Shown: piece after piece, positions 43,399 to 52,566 of the stretch
Layout: each line of letters starts with the position of its first letter
How positions within the stretch are numbered: the stretch's first letter is position 1
Assembly: GCF_016583825.1 (NCBI RefSeq)
Contig: NZ_NRRV01000019.1
Location: 1-64,000, forward strand
Direction: 5' to 3'
Source of the DNA: Thiohalocapsa halophila
GTDB taxonomy: Bacteria; Pseudomonadota; Gammaproteobacteria; Chromatiales; Chromatiaceae
DNA length: 64,000 nt
Notes under the pieces: generated by a model
Database searches by the model: none
Told to the model about the DNA's origin: nothing
The model's input: only the letters and a program-made list of their open reading frames with translations
Position numbers and translations under genes: made by a program

Positions 43399-45504
43399 AT
43401 GCAGAGCATCTACATCGCCGGTGCCGGCGCCGGCAGCGGTAAATCAGTGGTGGTCCTGGGGTTCATGGAGCTCCTGTCCGCCCTCAACCGGCGCGTGGGC
43501 TTCTTTCGGCCCGTAGTCAGCCGGGATGTGCACGAGGACAACCTGACCACCCTGATCCGGCGACGCTACGACCTGCCCTTTCCGGCCGAGCGGCTCTACG
43601 GCTGCACCGCCGAGCAGGCGAGTGAGCTGGTGGCCGCCGGCCAGTACGACGAGCTGCTCAAGCGCATCCTCGACAAGTACATGCTGCTCGAGGAGGAATG
43701 CGACATGGTGCTGTGTGCCGGCACCGACTACGACGGCCTAGTGCCGTCGCTGGAGTTCGACTTCAACGCCGATGTCGCCAACAACTTCGGCTGCGCCATC
43801 GTGGTCGTGGTCAAGGGCTTCGGGCGCAGTCCGGATGAGGCGCTGCACGCCGTGCACATGGCGCACGAGTCCATGGTCGACCGCGGCGGCGACCTGCTCG
43901 CCACCATTGTCAACGGCGTCGACCCGGATTTCGTCGCGACCATCAAAAAGCGGTCCCGCGCAGTAGTGCCATCCCAGGAGACCCTCTACGTGCTGCCCGA
44001 CACCGAGTCGCTCGCCAAGCCCACCATCGGCGAGATCAGCGAGATGCTGGGCGGCGAGTGCCTGTGCGGTGACGACGACGCGCTCAACCAGGTGGTGACC
44101 AACTACAAGGTCGCGGCCATGGAGATCCCTGACTTCCTGAACTACGTCGAGGACGGCAGCCTGATCATCACCCCCGGCGACCGCAGCGACATCATCCTCG
44201 CGAGCCTGGCTGCGGACGTGTCGGCGGCCTTCCCGCGCGTGGCGGGGCTGCTGCTCACCGGCGGCTTGCAGCCGGCGGAGAACGTCCAGCGCCTGCTCGC
44301 CGGTCTAAGGCGCACGCGGGTGTCCATCCTTAGCGTGAGCGCTGACACCTTCCAGACGGCACTGGCGGTGAACCGCGTGGAGTCCACCATCCTGCCCGGC
44401 GACGACCGCAAGATCGCCGGTGCGCTGGGCCTGTTCGAGCAGAACGTCGAGATCAAGGATCTGCAGCAGCGCATCGCCGTGCACCGTACCGAGCGCATGA
44501 CACCGCTGATGTTCGAATACCAGCTGGTGCACCGCGCCAAGGCCGACCGCAAGCACGTCGTGCTGCCGGAGGGCACCGACGAGCGTATCCTGCGCGCTGC
44601 GGAGATCCTGACCCTGCGCGGTGTCGCCGATCTCACCCTGCTCGGCAACCCGGAGAAGATCCGGCGGCGAATCGACGAGCTCGGTCTGCAGCTGGCGGAC
44701 ATCGCCATCATCGACCCCATGGGCTCGCCGAAACGCGACGAGTACGCCGGCGTCTACTTCGAGCTTCGCAAGCACAAGGGCATTTCGGAGCAGATGGCCT
44801 ACGATGCCTTGGAAGACGTCAGCTACTTCGGCACGCTCATGGTCTACTGCGGTGACGCCGACGGCATGGTCTCCGGCGCCGCGCATACCACCCAGCACAC
44901 CATCCGCCCGTCGTTCGAGACCATCAAGACCAAGCCGCACACCAAGCTGGTGTCCAGTGTCTTTTTCATGTGCCTGGCGGACCGGGTGTTGGTGTACGGC
45001 GACTGCGCCGTGAACCCGAACCCCGATGCCGAGGAGCTGGCGGACATCGCCATCACCTCCGCCGGCACCGCGGCGGCCTTCGGCGTCGAGCCGCGGGTGG
45101 CCATGCTGTCATACTCCACCGGCACCTCGGGTAAGGGCGAGGACGTGGAGCGCGTGCGCGAAGCGGCGCGCATTGCCCGCGGGCGTCGGCCGGACCTGAA
45201 GATCGAGGGGCCGATCCAGTACGATGCCGCCGTGGACGCCAGCGTCGCGCGCTCCAAGCTGCCGGACAGCGAGGTGGCGGGCCAGGCGACGGTGTTCATC
45301 TTTCCGGACCTCAACACCGGCAACAATACCTACAAAGCGGTGCAGCGCAGCGCGGATGCGGTGGCCATCGGGCCCGTGCTCCAGGGTCTGAACAAGCCCG
45401 TGAACGACCTGAGCCGCGGCTGCACCGTCACCGACATCGTCAATACCGTGGCCATCACCGCCATTCAGGCGCAAACCGCAGCGGCGGAAGCGAGCGAGGC
45501 TTAG
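43399..45504 (+). CDS. pta: Phosphate acetyltransferase, long form
   Basis: Pta interconverts acetyl-CoA and acetyl phosphate. The 701-residue protein has the three-part long form: an N-terminal P-loop ATPase-like domain (AGAGAGSGKSVVVLGFMELL), a central DRTGG domain, and from about residue 370 the catalytic PTA domain (HVVLPEGTDERILRAAEILT, GMVSGAAHTTQHTIRPSFET, VFIFPDLNTGNNTYKAVQRS). It is followed by ackA after about 60 bases, forming the usual acetate operon. Confidence 0.96.
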   Translation: MQSIYIAGAGAGSGKSVVVLGFMELLSALNRRVGFFRPVVSRDVHEDNLTTLIRRRYDLPFPAERLYGCTAEQASELVAAGQYDELLKRILDKYMLLEEECDMVLCAGTDYDGLVPSLEFDFNADVANNFGCAIVVVVKGFGRSPDEALHAVHMAHESMVDRGGDLLATIVNGVDPDFVATIKKRSRAVVPSQETLYVLPDTESLAKPTIGEISEMLGGECLCGDDDALNQVVTNYKVAAMEIPDFLNYVEDGSLIITPGDRSDIILASLAADVSAAFPRVAGLLLTGGLQPAENVQRLLAGLRRTRVSILSVSADTFQTALAVNRVESTILPGDDRKIAGALGLFEQNVEIKDLQQRIAVHRTERMTPLMFEYQLVHRAKADRKHVVLPEGTDERILRAAEILTLRGVADLTLLGNPEKIRRRIDELGLQLADIAIIDPMGSPKRDEYAGVYFELRKHKGISEQMAYDALEDVSYFGTLMVYCGDADGMVSGAAHTTQHTIRPSFETIKTKPHTKLVSSVFFMCLADRVLVYGDCAVNPNPDAEELADIAITSAGTAAAFGVEPRVAMLSYSTGTSGKGEDVERVREAARIARGRRPDLKIEGPIQYDAAVDASVARSKLPDSEVAGQATVFIFPDLNTGNNTYKAVQRSADAVAIGPVLQGLNKPVNDLSRGCTVTDIVNTVAITAIQAQTAAAEASEA

Positions 45505-45564
45505 GACCGAGCCGGCTGAGCCCGCGCGATCGCCGCGACAGAACACATCCTCCAGAGGCAGCCG

Positions 45565-46776
45565 ATGAAGATACTGGTGCTCAACTCCGGCAGCTCGTCC
45601 ATCAAGTTCCGGCTGTTCAGCGTGAGCGATGGCGACTGGCAGGTCGCCGCCAGCGGGGCGGTCACCCGCCTCGGCGAGGAGGGCGCGTCGGTGCGCCTCA
45701 GCTGGAGCGATGCCTCCGGCGAGGCGCGTGCGCGCGAGGAGGCCGCGGAGATCGGATCGCATCACGCCGGTATCGAGCGCATCGTCGCCTCGCTGCAGGA
45801 CACCGGCGCCTTGGGCGGGATCGATGAGCTCGGCGCCGTCGGGCATCGGGTGGTGCATGGCGGGGAGGCCTTTCACGCGCCGACGCTGGTGGACGATGAT
45901 GTCATTGCCGCCATCCGCCAGATGATCCCGCTGGCGCCGCTGCATAACCCGGCCAACCTCGATGGCATCCTCGTCGCCCGGGAGCTGTTCCCCGGCGTGC
46001 CGCAGGTGGCCGTCTTCGACACCGCCTTCCATCAGACCATGCCGCGGACCGCGTATCGGTATGCGATTCCGGGCTATCTCTATCGCGAGCACCACGTACG
46101 CCGTTACGGCTTTCACGGCACCTCCCACCATTACGTCGCCAAGGCGGCGGCGCGGAGGCTCGGCAAGCCCTTGTCGCAATGCAATCTCATCACTCTGCAC
46201 CTCGGCAACGGCGCCAGCGCAACGGCCATCCGCGACGGCGCCAGCGTCGACACGTCCATGGGCATGACCCCCCTGGAGGGCTTGGTCATGGGCTCGCGCT
46301 GCGGCGACATCGACCCGGCGGTGCATTTCTACCTATGCCGGCACCTGGGCTTCGACAATGACACCCTGGACGACTTGCTGAATCGCCAAAGCGGTTTGGT
46401 CGGACTCTGCGGCGTCAACGATATGCGCGAAGTCCATCGGCTCGCCGAAGCCGGCAACGAGGATGCGGAGCTTGCCCTTGGGGTCACCTGCCATCGCCTG
46501 CGCAAGTACATCGGTGCCTATGCGGCCGTTCTCGGGCATGTCGATGCATTGGTTTTTACCGGCGGCATCGGCGAGAACGACGCGGAGGTTCGCCGTTGCG
46601 CCTGTGCCGACCTCACGCAGCTCGGTATTGCCCTGGATGCCGAAGCGAACGCGCGTGCTCAGGGGAGCCTCGAGGTCATCTCCAGCGCCGACAGCCGGGT
46701 CGCGGTGCTGGTTGTGCCGACGGACGAGGAGCTGGAGATCGGCCGTCAGGCGTTGGAGGCAATCGACCGCTCGTAG
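45565..46776 (+). CDS. ackA: Acetate kinase
   Basis: AckA converts acetyl phosphate and ADP into acetate and ATP. The 403-residue protein shows ILVLNSGSSSIKFRLFSV, GHRVVHGGEAFHAPTLVDDD, the YGFHGTSHHYVA motif with catalytic His, LHLGNGASATAIRDG and VFTGGIGENDAEVRR. A ribosome site (AGAGGCAG) precedes the ATG. With pta it gives overflow acetate formation, or acetate use. Confidence 0.97.
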   Translation: MKILVLNSGSSSIKFRLFSVSDGDWQVAASGAVTRLGEEGASVRLSWSDASGEARAREEAAEIGSHHAGIERIVASLQDTGALGGIDELGAVGHRVVHGGEAFHAPTLVDDDVIAAIRQMIPLAPLHNPANLDGILVARELFPGVPQVAVFDTAFHQTMPRTAYRYAIPGYLYREHHVRRYGFHGTSHHYVAKAAARRLGKPLSQCNLITLHLGNGASATAIRDGASVDTSMGMTPLEGLVMGSRCGDIDPAVHFYLCRHLGFDNDTLDDLLNRQSGLVGLCGVNDMREVHRLAEAGNEDAELALGVTCHRLRKYIGAYAAVLGHVDALVFTGGIGENDAEVRRCACADLTQLGIALDAEANARAQGSLEVISSADSRVAVLVVPTDEELEIGRQALEAIDRS

Positions 46777-46808
46777 CGGGGCACCACGGCAGCGCCCGAA
46801 CTTAGAGA

Positions 46809-47549
46809 TCAGGTGTCCGCGGCGACCTTGTGCAAGTCCCGGACCCACATCAGCGTAGCGCCGGCGACAGCAGCCGGCATGACGATGAAGTTCACCACCG
46901 GAATGGCCGTGAGGGCGGCGGTGGTGGCGCCGAAGCCGAAGCTCAGAAGACGCCGGCGGCGCAGGGTCGCGCGCATCTGGCGGAACTTGAGGCCGTGGTT
47001 GCCCATGGGGAAATCGGCGTACTCCAGGGTCAGCATCCAGGCGGTGAACAGAAACCACAGCAGCGGACCGATCACAGGCACCACGAATGCCAAGATCAAG
47101 AACGGCAGGCTCCAGAGCACCGCATACAGGAGCTTGCGCACCTCGTCCCCCAGGGTTGCCGGCAGTTCCCGCAGCAGCTTCGCCCAGCCCATGTCATCGC
47201 CCACCGGCTGGCCCGTGATCAGGCGCTCGGCCTTCTCGGCGAGCAACCCGTTGAAGGGGGCCGCGAGCAGGTTGGCCACCAGCGTGAAGCTGTAGAACAC
47301 GATGACGAGCACCGCCACCAAGAACAGCGGCCACAGCAGCCATTCCACCCAGGCGAGCCAGTTGGGGATATTGGCTTGCATCTGGCTCATGAGGTGCTCG
47401 AAGCCTGCCGCCCCGAGCCAGATGCCACCGCCGAACACGGCGATGTTCACCAGCAGTGGAATCAATACGTAGCGCTTGAGTCCGGGGCGCATCAGCAGGC
47501 GGATGCCACGCAGCATGTATAGCGCCCCGCTCGCCGGGTTGGAAGGCAT
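46809..47549 (-). CDS. cysZ: Sulfate transporter CysZ
   Basis: CysZ is an inner-membrane sulfate channel of the EI24 family feeding cysteine synthesis. The 246-residue protein has several membrane helices (VLIPLLVNIAVFGGGIWLGA, WLLWPLFLVAVLVIVFYSFT, LWSLPFLILAFVVPVIGPLL) and the family core LVANLLAAPFNGLLAEKAER. I chose the ATG at 47549 (MPSNPASGALYMLRGIRLLM). It converges with ackA. Confidence 0.92.
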   Translation of the reverse strand: MPSNPASGALYMLRGIRLLMRPGLKRYVLIPLLVNIAVFGGGIWLGAAGFEHLMSQMQANIPNWLAWVEWLLWPLFLVAVLVIVFYSFTLVANLLAAPFNGLLAEKAERLITGQPVGDDMGWAKLLRELPATLGDEVRKLLYAVLWSLPFLILAFVVPVIGPLLWFLFTAWMLTLEYADFPMGNHGLKFRQMRATLRRRRLLSFGFGATTAALTAIPVVNFIVMPAAVAGATLMWVRDLHKVAADT

Positions 47550-47686
47550 GATTCGGGCTTGTTCCGCGCGCAAAGCCCAACATTATAGGGTCATCGCAGG
47601 CGAGGGTGTGGCGCGCGCTGCGGTCTCGGCGCGGCATCCGCCGAGACGCGACCCTTCCACAATGACCTATAGCAACGGTGAGGCCA

Positions 47687-48526
47687 ATGGCCGACGCACA
47701 GCAGACCTTCGCCGCCCTCGGACGCTGTCCGGACGACACCATCGACCTGGCGCACGGGGCGCTGGCCGTCAGCCAGCTCTTCCAGAGTCAGGTCGATATC
47801 CCGGCGGCCGTGGGCGAGCTGGACTTGCTCGCGGCGGCGGCACGCAGCCGCTGGCCGACGGATGCCGATCTGATGCGCCAAGTGCAGGCGCTGAACGATC
47901 TATTGTTCGACGAGCTGGGCTTCGCCGGCGAGCGGGACGACTTCTACGACCCACGCAACAGCTTCCTGGACCAGGTCCTGGCCCGACGCCGCGGCATTCC
48001 CATCTCACTGTCGGTGCTGTACTGCGAGGTGGCCCGTCGTCTCGGGCTGCCGGCCTATGGTGTGAGCTTTCCGGCGCATTTCCTGGTGCGGGTCGGCCGC
48101 GGCAACAGCGCCTTGATGCTCGATGTCTACGCCGGCGGTATCGTGCTGCCGGAGTCGGAGCTGGACCGCCGGCTGGCCGAAGTCTATGGCGAGGGGACCG
48201 CGAGCATTCGCGCTTATCCGTCGCTGTTGCGCCCAGCGGCGCGGCGCGAGATCCTGGTGCGCATGCTGCGCAACCTGGCGGGCATCTACACCCAACGCCA
48301 AGACGACGGCAATCAGCTGGAAGCGCTCACGGCGATGCTGAACCTGCTGCCGGACCTGCCGGATGCACTCCAGCAGCGCGGCATGCTGCTGCACAAGCTG
48401 GGGCATGCACCCGCTGCGCTGGCAGACCTGCGCCGCTTCGCGGAGGTCTCGGACGACGCCGAGCAGATCGCCGCCGCCACCCCCGTCATCGAAGCGCTTG
48501 CGGGGCAGTCGCTGCGGCTGCACTGA
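47687..48526 (+). CDS. SirB1-like transglutaminase-fold/TPR protein
   Basis: The 279-residue protein has a transglutaminase-like half (RDDFYDPRNSFLDQVLARRR, GIPISLSVLYCEVARRLGLP, FPAHFLVRVGRGNSALMLDV: Cys, His and Asp in the expected order) and a helical TPR-like C-terminus (DALQQRGMLLHKLGHAPAAL). SirB1-family members are near universal in proteobacteria, with unclear function. I chose the ATG at 47687 over a GTG nine bases earlier. Confidence 0.87.
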   Translation: MADAQQTFAALGRCPDDTIDLAHGALAVSQLFQSQVDIPAAVGELDLLAAAARSRWPTDADLMRQVQALNDLLFDELGFAGERDDFYDPRNSFLDQVLARRRGIPISLSVLYCEVARRLGLPAYGVSFPAHFLVRVGRGNSALMLDVYAGGIVLPESELDRRLAEVYGEGTASIRAYPSLLRPAARREILVRMLRNLAGIYTQRQDDGNQLEALTAMLNLLPDLPDALQQRGMLLHKLGHAPAALADLRRFAEVSDDAEQIAAATPVIEALAGQSLRLH

Positions 48527-48643
48527 GGGTTCCCGCGCGCCGCCGCGCGCGAGGATGCGGGCGCCTTGGTTGGAATGGCATTTCATCCCTGCGGCGGGGG
48601 TTCGGTATAGTCGGGCCGTGGGGCCATACGAGGCATTGCGTCG

Positions 48644-49411
48644 ATGTTGCCGAGCCGCCTGCTGCTGCGCAGCCATCCCATCCGCACCCAGCTCGCCGCG
48701 CGGCGCGCTGCCGCCGACGCGATTCGCGCCCAGCCGGCTTATCGCATCGCACTTTGGCCGGACGGCTGGGTGCTGGAGTCCGACGGCGCCGTGCGTGTGG
48801 TCGACACCCACGCCATGGCCGAGGCGCGGCGCTGGTTCGAGATGGCCGAGCGCACCACCGCCACCGCCGGGCGCCGACCGCTGACCGCCGCGGAGCAGCG
48901 CCGCGCCATGCGCCTGCTGGGGGTCTACGTGCCTCCCGCCGTCGTGGCGCTGTCGGGGCGTCGCTTCTGCTCCGAAGAAGTGGCGTCCGTGGCATTGACC
49001 CTGGTCGCGGGCGACTGGATCACCGAGCGTCGGCGCCAGTTGCTGGCCCAGCCCGAGCGCGCACTGGCGGAGCAGGCGCGGGCCTGGCAGGGCTCGCGCC
49101 ATCAGTGCCCGGCCAGCGCCGATGCCGCCGAGGGCTTGCTGCGCCAGGCGCTGGATGCCTGTATTGCCGAGGGCCTGGTGCCGGCCGCGCGCTATCGGTT
49201 GGTATCGCGCTGCGAGGACGGCTTTGGTCTGCGCCGGTGGCGCTGCGCCGTCGAGGTCAACCTGGACCCCTACGCCCGCGCCCGCGCCCGCGAGGCGCTG
49301 AATACGGCGCTGATTCCGTGGAATCGCGCCGTCATTCGCGACGGCATGCCCATGCCGCTGATCACCCTCGACGTGCGCGTCGGCCATGGCTCGCGCGCCG
49401 CCCCCGCCTGA
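48644..49411 (+). CDS. Conserved hypothetical protein
   Basis: I do not recognise this 255-residue protein. It has no signal peptide or clear membrane segment, is Arg- and Ala-rich, and includes AYRIALWPDGWVLESDGAVR, RAMRLLGVYVPPAVVALSGR and RARAREALNTALIPWNRAVI. Codon use fits the neighbours. It lies about 120 bases after the SirB1-like gene and just before a small secreted protein, all on the plus strand. Confidence 0.6.
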   Translation: MLPSRLLLRSHPIRTQLAARRAAADAIRAQPAYRIALWPDGWVLESDGAVRVVDTHAMAEARRWFEMAERTTATAGRRPLTAAEQRRAMRLLGVYVPPAVVALSGRRFCSEEVASVALTLVAGDWITERRRQLLAQPERALAEQARAWQGSRHQCPASADAAEGLLRQALDACIAEGLVPAARYRLVSRCEDGFGLRRWRCAVEVNLDPYARARAREALNTALIPWNRAVIRDGMPMPLITLDVRVGHGSRAAPA

Positions 49412-49421
49412 GCGCATTGTG

Positions 49422-49880
49422 ATGCTTTTCAGTCCCCGATCAGTCAGCAAGATCCTCCCGGTGGTGGTGCTGGGGTTCCTGTCGTGCCTGCCGCCCGCTG
49501 TGCTCTCGGCCGCCGAGCGCCGGCAATCCGGTGAAGATACGGCGCGGCATGCGCCACAAGGCGCCAGTGCCGGCAGCGCGGGCAGCCGCGGGTCGGGCGC
49601 GCGCCTGGTCACGCCCTCGGCCCGGGCGCCCCGGCCGACGCTGATGGAGGCCGTCGACCCTGCCGTGCGCCAGTACTGGTCCAACAAGTGCGTGCAACAG
49701 CGCGCCCGCGGCTGGGGCCACACCGGCGACTGCAATCACCCTGCGTATTCCGGCAGCGGCTATGGTCGAGCGCCGGTGGTGGTGCCTTATCCCGTGCCGG
49801 TACAGCCCGAGCCGCGCCGCCGGCGTGGACATCTCGGCATCCAGCCGCCGCGGCCGGGCGGTCGCGGCCATTTGCGTTGA
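49422..49880 (+). CDS. Small secreted protein of unknown function
   Basis: The 152-residue product has an N-terminal signal peptide (KILPVVVLGFLSCLPPAVLS, cleavage probably after the following AA). The mature part is Ser/Gly/Arg-rich, with one short conserved-looking block, VRQYWSNKCVQQRARGWGHT plus GDCNHP containing two cysteines, and a Pro/Arg-rich tail. I chose the ATG at 49422; the frame starts 36 bases earlier inside the previous gene. Confidence 0.55.
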   Translation: MLFSPRSVSKILPVVVLGFLSCLPPAVLSAAERRQSGEDTARHAPQGASAGSAGSRGSGARLVTPSARAPRPTLMEAVDPAVRQYWSNKCVQQRARGWGHTGDCNHPAYSGSGYGRAPVVVPYPVPVQPEPRRRRGHLGIQPPRPGGRGHLR

Positions 49881-50012
49881 CAGCCCCGGCCCTCGACGTG
49901 CGCCGGTGCCTCGTTGAGCGCCGCGGCGTGCGGTCACTCGGCTGGACCTTATCCGTTGGTCGTCCCGGCGGCGTCGAGCCGGCTGACCCACGCTAACCGC
50001 AGCCTCGGCTCT

Positions 50013-50978
50013 ATGTCCTCGTCCTCAGTCGCCCGCCGTCTGTCCCTCGTCGCCTGGCTCGCCGTCCTGCTGGTGGCCGCCGCGCTGGCGTGGCCGGCGG
50101 CGGCCGGGTCGCTGCGCTTCTTTGCGGTCGGTGATCTGCCGTACTCCAACGCAGAGGCCGACCTGCTGGAGCGCCTGTTGGAACAGGCTGCCGCAGAGGA
50201 GCCCGCGTTCATTGTCCATGTCGGTGACATCAAGGGCGGCGGCCAGCCCTGCACCGACGCCCGCAACCGTGCCGTGGCGCGGCTGTTCCGTGATCAGCCC
50301 GTGCCTATGGTCTATACCCCAGGCGACAACGAATGGACCGACTGCCACCGCGCAGCCGCGGGCGGACTGGACCCGCTGGCCCGCCTCGCCAGTGTGCGCC
50401 GGATGTTCTTCGGTGATCCGGCCGTGCTGCACAACCGCGCCCTCGGGCTCAGGGCGCCGCAGCCCGAGTTTCCCGAGAACGTCTGGCTCATCCGCGATGA
50501 TGTGCTCTTCGTGGTGCTGCATGTCGTCGGCAGCAACAATGCTTGGCAGCCGCGGGTCCCCGCCCGAAACGCTGCATTCAAAGCGCGTGCCGACGCGAAC
50601 CGGGCGCTGCTGGCGCAGGCATTGGAAGCAGGCATGGGCGCCGGGGTGCAGGCTGCGGTGCTGATCTTTCACGCCAACCCCGTGTTCGAGCAGCCCGGCA
50701 AGCGCGGCTTTATGTCCCTCAAGCAGGATCTGCAGCGGTTCCTGGCGGGCTTCGACGGCGCGGTGCTGCTGATCCACGGCGACACCCATAGCTACAAGCT
50801 CGACCGTCCCATGGTGGACCCCGCCACCGGCGAGCCCATCGCCCGGGTGCAACGCCTGGAGGTGCCGGGCTCGCCCTTTGTCGCCGGGGTCTGGGTGAGC
50901 GTCGACCTGGACGCCGAGCCTGTCTTCAGCGTCCGCACCGTCCTACCTAGCGCCAGCGAAGACTGGCTGGAGCGCTAG
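50013..50978 (+). CDS. Exported metallophosphoesterase-like protein
   Basis: The 321-residue protein has a signal peptide or membrane anchor (LSLVAWLAVLLVAAALAWPA) and then calcineurin-like motifs in order: FFAVGDLPYSN, FIVHVGDIKGGG, YTPGDNEWTDCHR, LIFHANPVF and LLIHGDTHSYKLDRP. These supply the usual Asp, His and Asn metal ligands. It would hydrolyse phosphoesters in the periplasm; the substrate is unknown. I chose the ATG at 50013 because the hydrophobic segment follows closely. Confidence 0.8.
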   Translation: MSSSSVARRLSLVAWLAVLLVAAALAWPAAAGSLRFFAVGDLPYSNAEADLLERLLEQAAAEEPAFIVHVGDIKGGGQPCTDARNRAVARLFRDQPVPMVYTPGDNEWTDCHRAAAGGLDPLARLASVRRMFFGDPAVLHNRALGLRAPQPEFPENVWLIRDDVLFVVLHVVGSNNAWQPRVPARNAAFKARADANRALLAQALEAGMGAGVQAAVLIFHANPVFEQPGKRGFMSLKQDLQRFLAGFDGAVLLIHGDTHSYKLDRPMVDPATGEPIARVQRLEVPGSPFVAGVWVSVDLDAEPVFSVRTVLPSASEDWLER

Positions 50979-51025
50979 CGCGGGGCCAGGGTGGCGGCCT
51001 GCTTGCGCTTGGGACTTCTCGAAAG

Positions 51026-51042
51026 TTGGCAAGCAATATGCT
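51026..51042 (+). promoter_or_regulatory. Sigma54 (-24/-12) promoter candidate for cowN
   Basis: TTGGCAAGCAATATGCT matches the YTGGCACGRNNNTTGCW consensus at the invariant GG (51028-51029) and GC (51040-51041), with exactly ten bases between them and three mismatches elsewhere. It lies 225 bases before the cowN ATG in an otherwise featureless gap, 50979-51266. I did not find a clear TGT-N10-ACA NifA site upstream. Confidence 0.6.
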
Positions 51043-51266
51043 GCCTTCTCAGTGGGGGCATCCGGCGGAGCTAATCGCAGCAGCGAAAGCCTTGTTTCGG
51101 CAGGCTTGATCTCTGCTGAGCCGATTGTCGTGCAGGCTTCGCGACGCCGCCTGCGTGGGTTTGTCGGGTCCCCGTCATGGATCTGCCGACACCGCAGGTG
51201 TTGCGCCACCCCCTCGAATTGCAATCGCAACCCCCTCAACGCGAACCTTCCAGCGCCGACGTACCC

Positions 51267-51563
51267 ATGACCGACTCCCCCCAGCCCACAGGGCTCGACC
51301 GCTACATCAGCTTCATCGGCCTCGACTGTGACGGCAAGGCCGAGCGCTTCGCCGCCGCCATGCGCGAGGCGCTGGAGACAGACGCCGATGCCGACCCCTT
51401 CTGGACCTACTTCCGCGCCAAGCTCGACGGCGAGCGCGGTCCTGCGCACGACGCGCTCTACCACATCCATGCCAACCTCAACCCGGTGCGCGACATGCTG
51501 CTCCGCGCCGAGCGCCCCGACCTGGTTGAGCTGCTGGAGACCCTCGAGCACGAGTGCTGCTGA
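51267..51563 (+). CDS. cowN: N2-fixation-sustaining protein CowN
   Basis: CowN protects nitrogenase from inhibition by carbon monoxide by binding the MoFe protein. The 98-residue product matches the family: LDRYISFIGLDCDGKAERFA, DPFWTYFRAKLDGERGPAHD, ALYHIHANLNPVRDMLLRAE, and the terminal ETLEHECC. I chose the ATG at 51267, which gives the family length; an ATG at 51177 adds 30 proline-rich residues. It is about 39 kb from the nif accessory operon. Confidence 0.92.
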   Translation: MTDSPQPTGLDRYISFIGLDCDGKAERFAAAMREALETDADADPFWTYFRAKLDGERGPAHDALYHIHANLNPVRDMLLRAERPDLVELLETLEHECC

Positions 51564-51687
51564 CGCAGCGCCGGCATCCTGCCGGCCCGCGTGGAGAGTG
51601 CAATTAGGCATCTCCCGTTGCGCCGTGCCACACGAGTGACAATGTCGTTAAAGCTGCGCAAGAATGTGTGAACGCTTCGCACCGCAG

Positions 51688-51714
51688 CCTGGATGAAGCA
51701 AAGCGGAATCCAGG
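51688..51714. repeat. Short inverted repeat
   Basis: CCTGGAT and ATCCAGG flank 13 bases (GAAGCAAAGCGGA). The form CCTGGATGAAGCAAAGCGGA plus ATCCAGG is a common intergenic palindrome of proteobacteria. Only one copy was noticed here, in the gap 51564-51810. Confidence 0.5.
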
Positions 51715-51810
51715 TGCCGGCGTAAGATGCCGACTGGTTGCTCATGCCGAGAACGCACCCGGGTTTGCTGTCGCTTCAACCGGGCCGTCGCCGGCTCGCT
51801 AGAGATACTC

Positions 51811-52407
51811 ATGTCAGCCATCTTTGAGACAACTGGTCCCCCTGTCACCGAGGAGCGTCGCGTCCTGGTGGAGGCTGTGCCCTGGGAGCGCTACGAGCGG
51901 TTGGCCGCCTGCTTCGGTGACACGCGAACGGTGCGCCTTACCTATATCGACGGGAGCCTGGAGATCATGTCCCCGATCGGTGCGGAGCACGAGCGCATCA
52001 AGAGCAATCTGGGCGTCCTGCTGGAGACTTATCTGGACGTGGCCGGCATCCGCTGGTATCGACGCGGCGGCTTTACGCTGACGCAGCCGGGCCGTGCCGC
52101 GGGTGAGCCGGACGAGTCTTACTGCATCGGCGCGGATAAGACGGTGCCGGACTTGGTGATCGAGGTGGTGGTCTCCAGTGATGCGCTGAGCAAGCTGCCG
52201 CTGTATCGGGACAAGGGGGTTGCCGAGGTCTGGATATGGGAGCAGGACCGGCTAGTCATCCACTGTCTCGCAGGCGGAGCCTATAGCGTGAGTCCGCGCA
52301 GCAAGCTGCTGCCGGGGCTCGATGTGGTGCACCTGGTGCGCTTGGTCGGCATGCGCGACCAATACGATGCGGTGCGGGCGTTCCGGGAGGCGTTGCGGGC
52401 GGGCTGA
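51811..52407 (+). CDS. Uma2-family restriction-endonuclease-fold protein (DUF820)
   Basis: The 198-residue protein matches Uma2: RLTYIDGSLEIMSPIGAEHE, DESYCIGADKTVPDLVIEVV (PD and ExV catalytic part) and YRDKGVAEVWIWEQDRLVIH. The family has a PD-(D/E)XK fold and is abundant in cyanobacteria and sulfur bacteria, usually without known role. I chose the ATG at 51811 (MSAIFETTGPP); upstream residues lack similarity. Confidence 0.87.
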   Translation: MSAIFETTGPPVTEERRVLVEAVPWERYERLAACFGDTRTVRLTYIDGSLEIMSPIGAEHERIKSNLGVLLETYLDVAGIRWYRRGGFTLTQPGRAAGEPDESYCIGADKTVPDLVIEVVVSSDALSKLPLYRDKGVAEVWIWEQDRLVIHCLAGGAYSVSPRSKLLPGLDVVHLVRLVGMRDQYDAVRAFREALRAG

Positions 52408-52566
52408 GCCTGCCACTCGGCTCGTAACACCGCTGCGGCGGTGACATGCATCCTGGGGGCGCTCCTGCGCCCCGTGCGGGCATGCACTCTATGAGCGCCC
52501 GGAGGTCGAGCGCAGCAGCGTCAAGACGCGTCAGACATGGTCGTGAAGACCAAGCAGCCAACCGGC

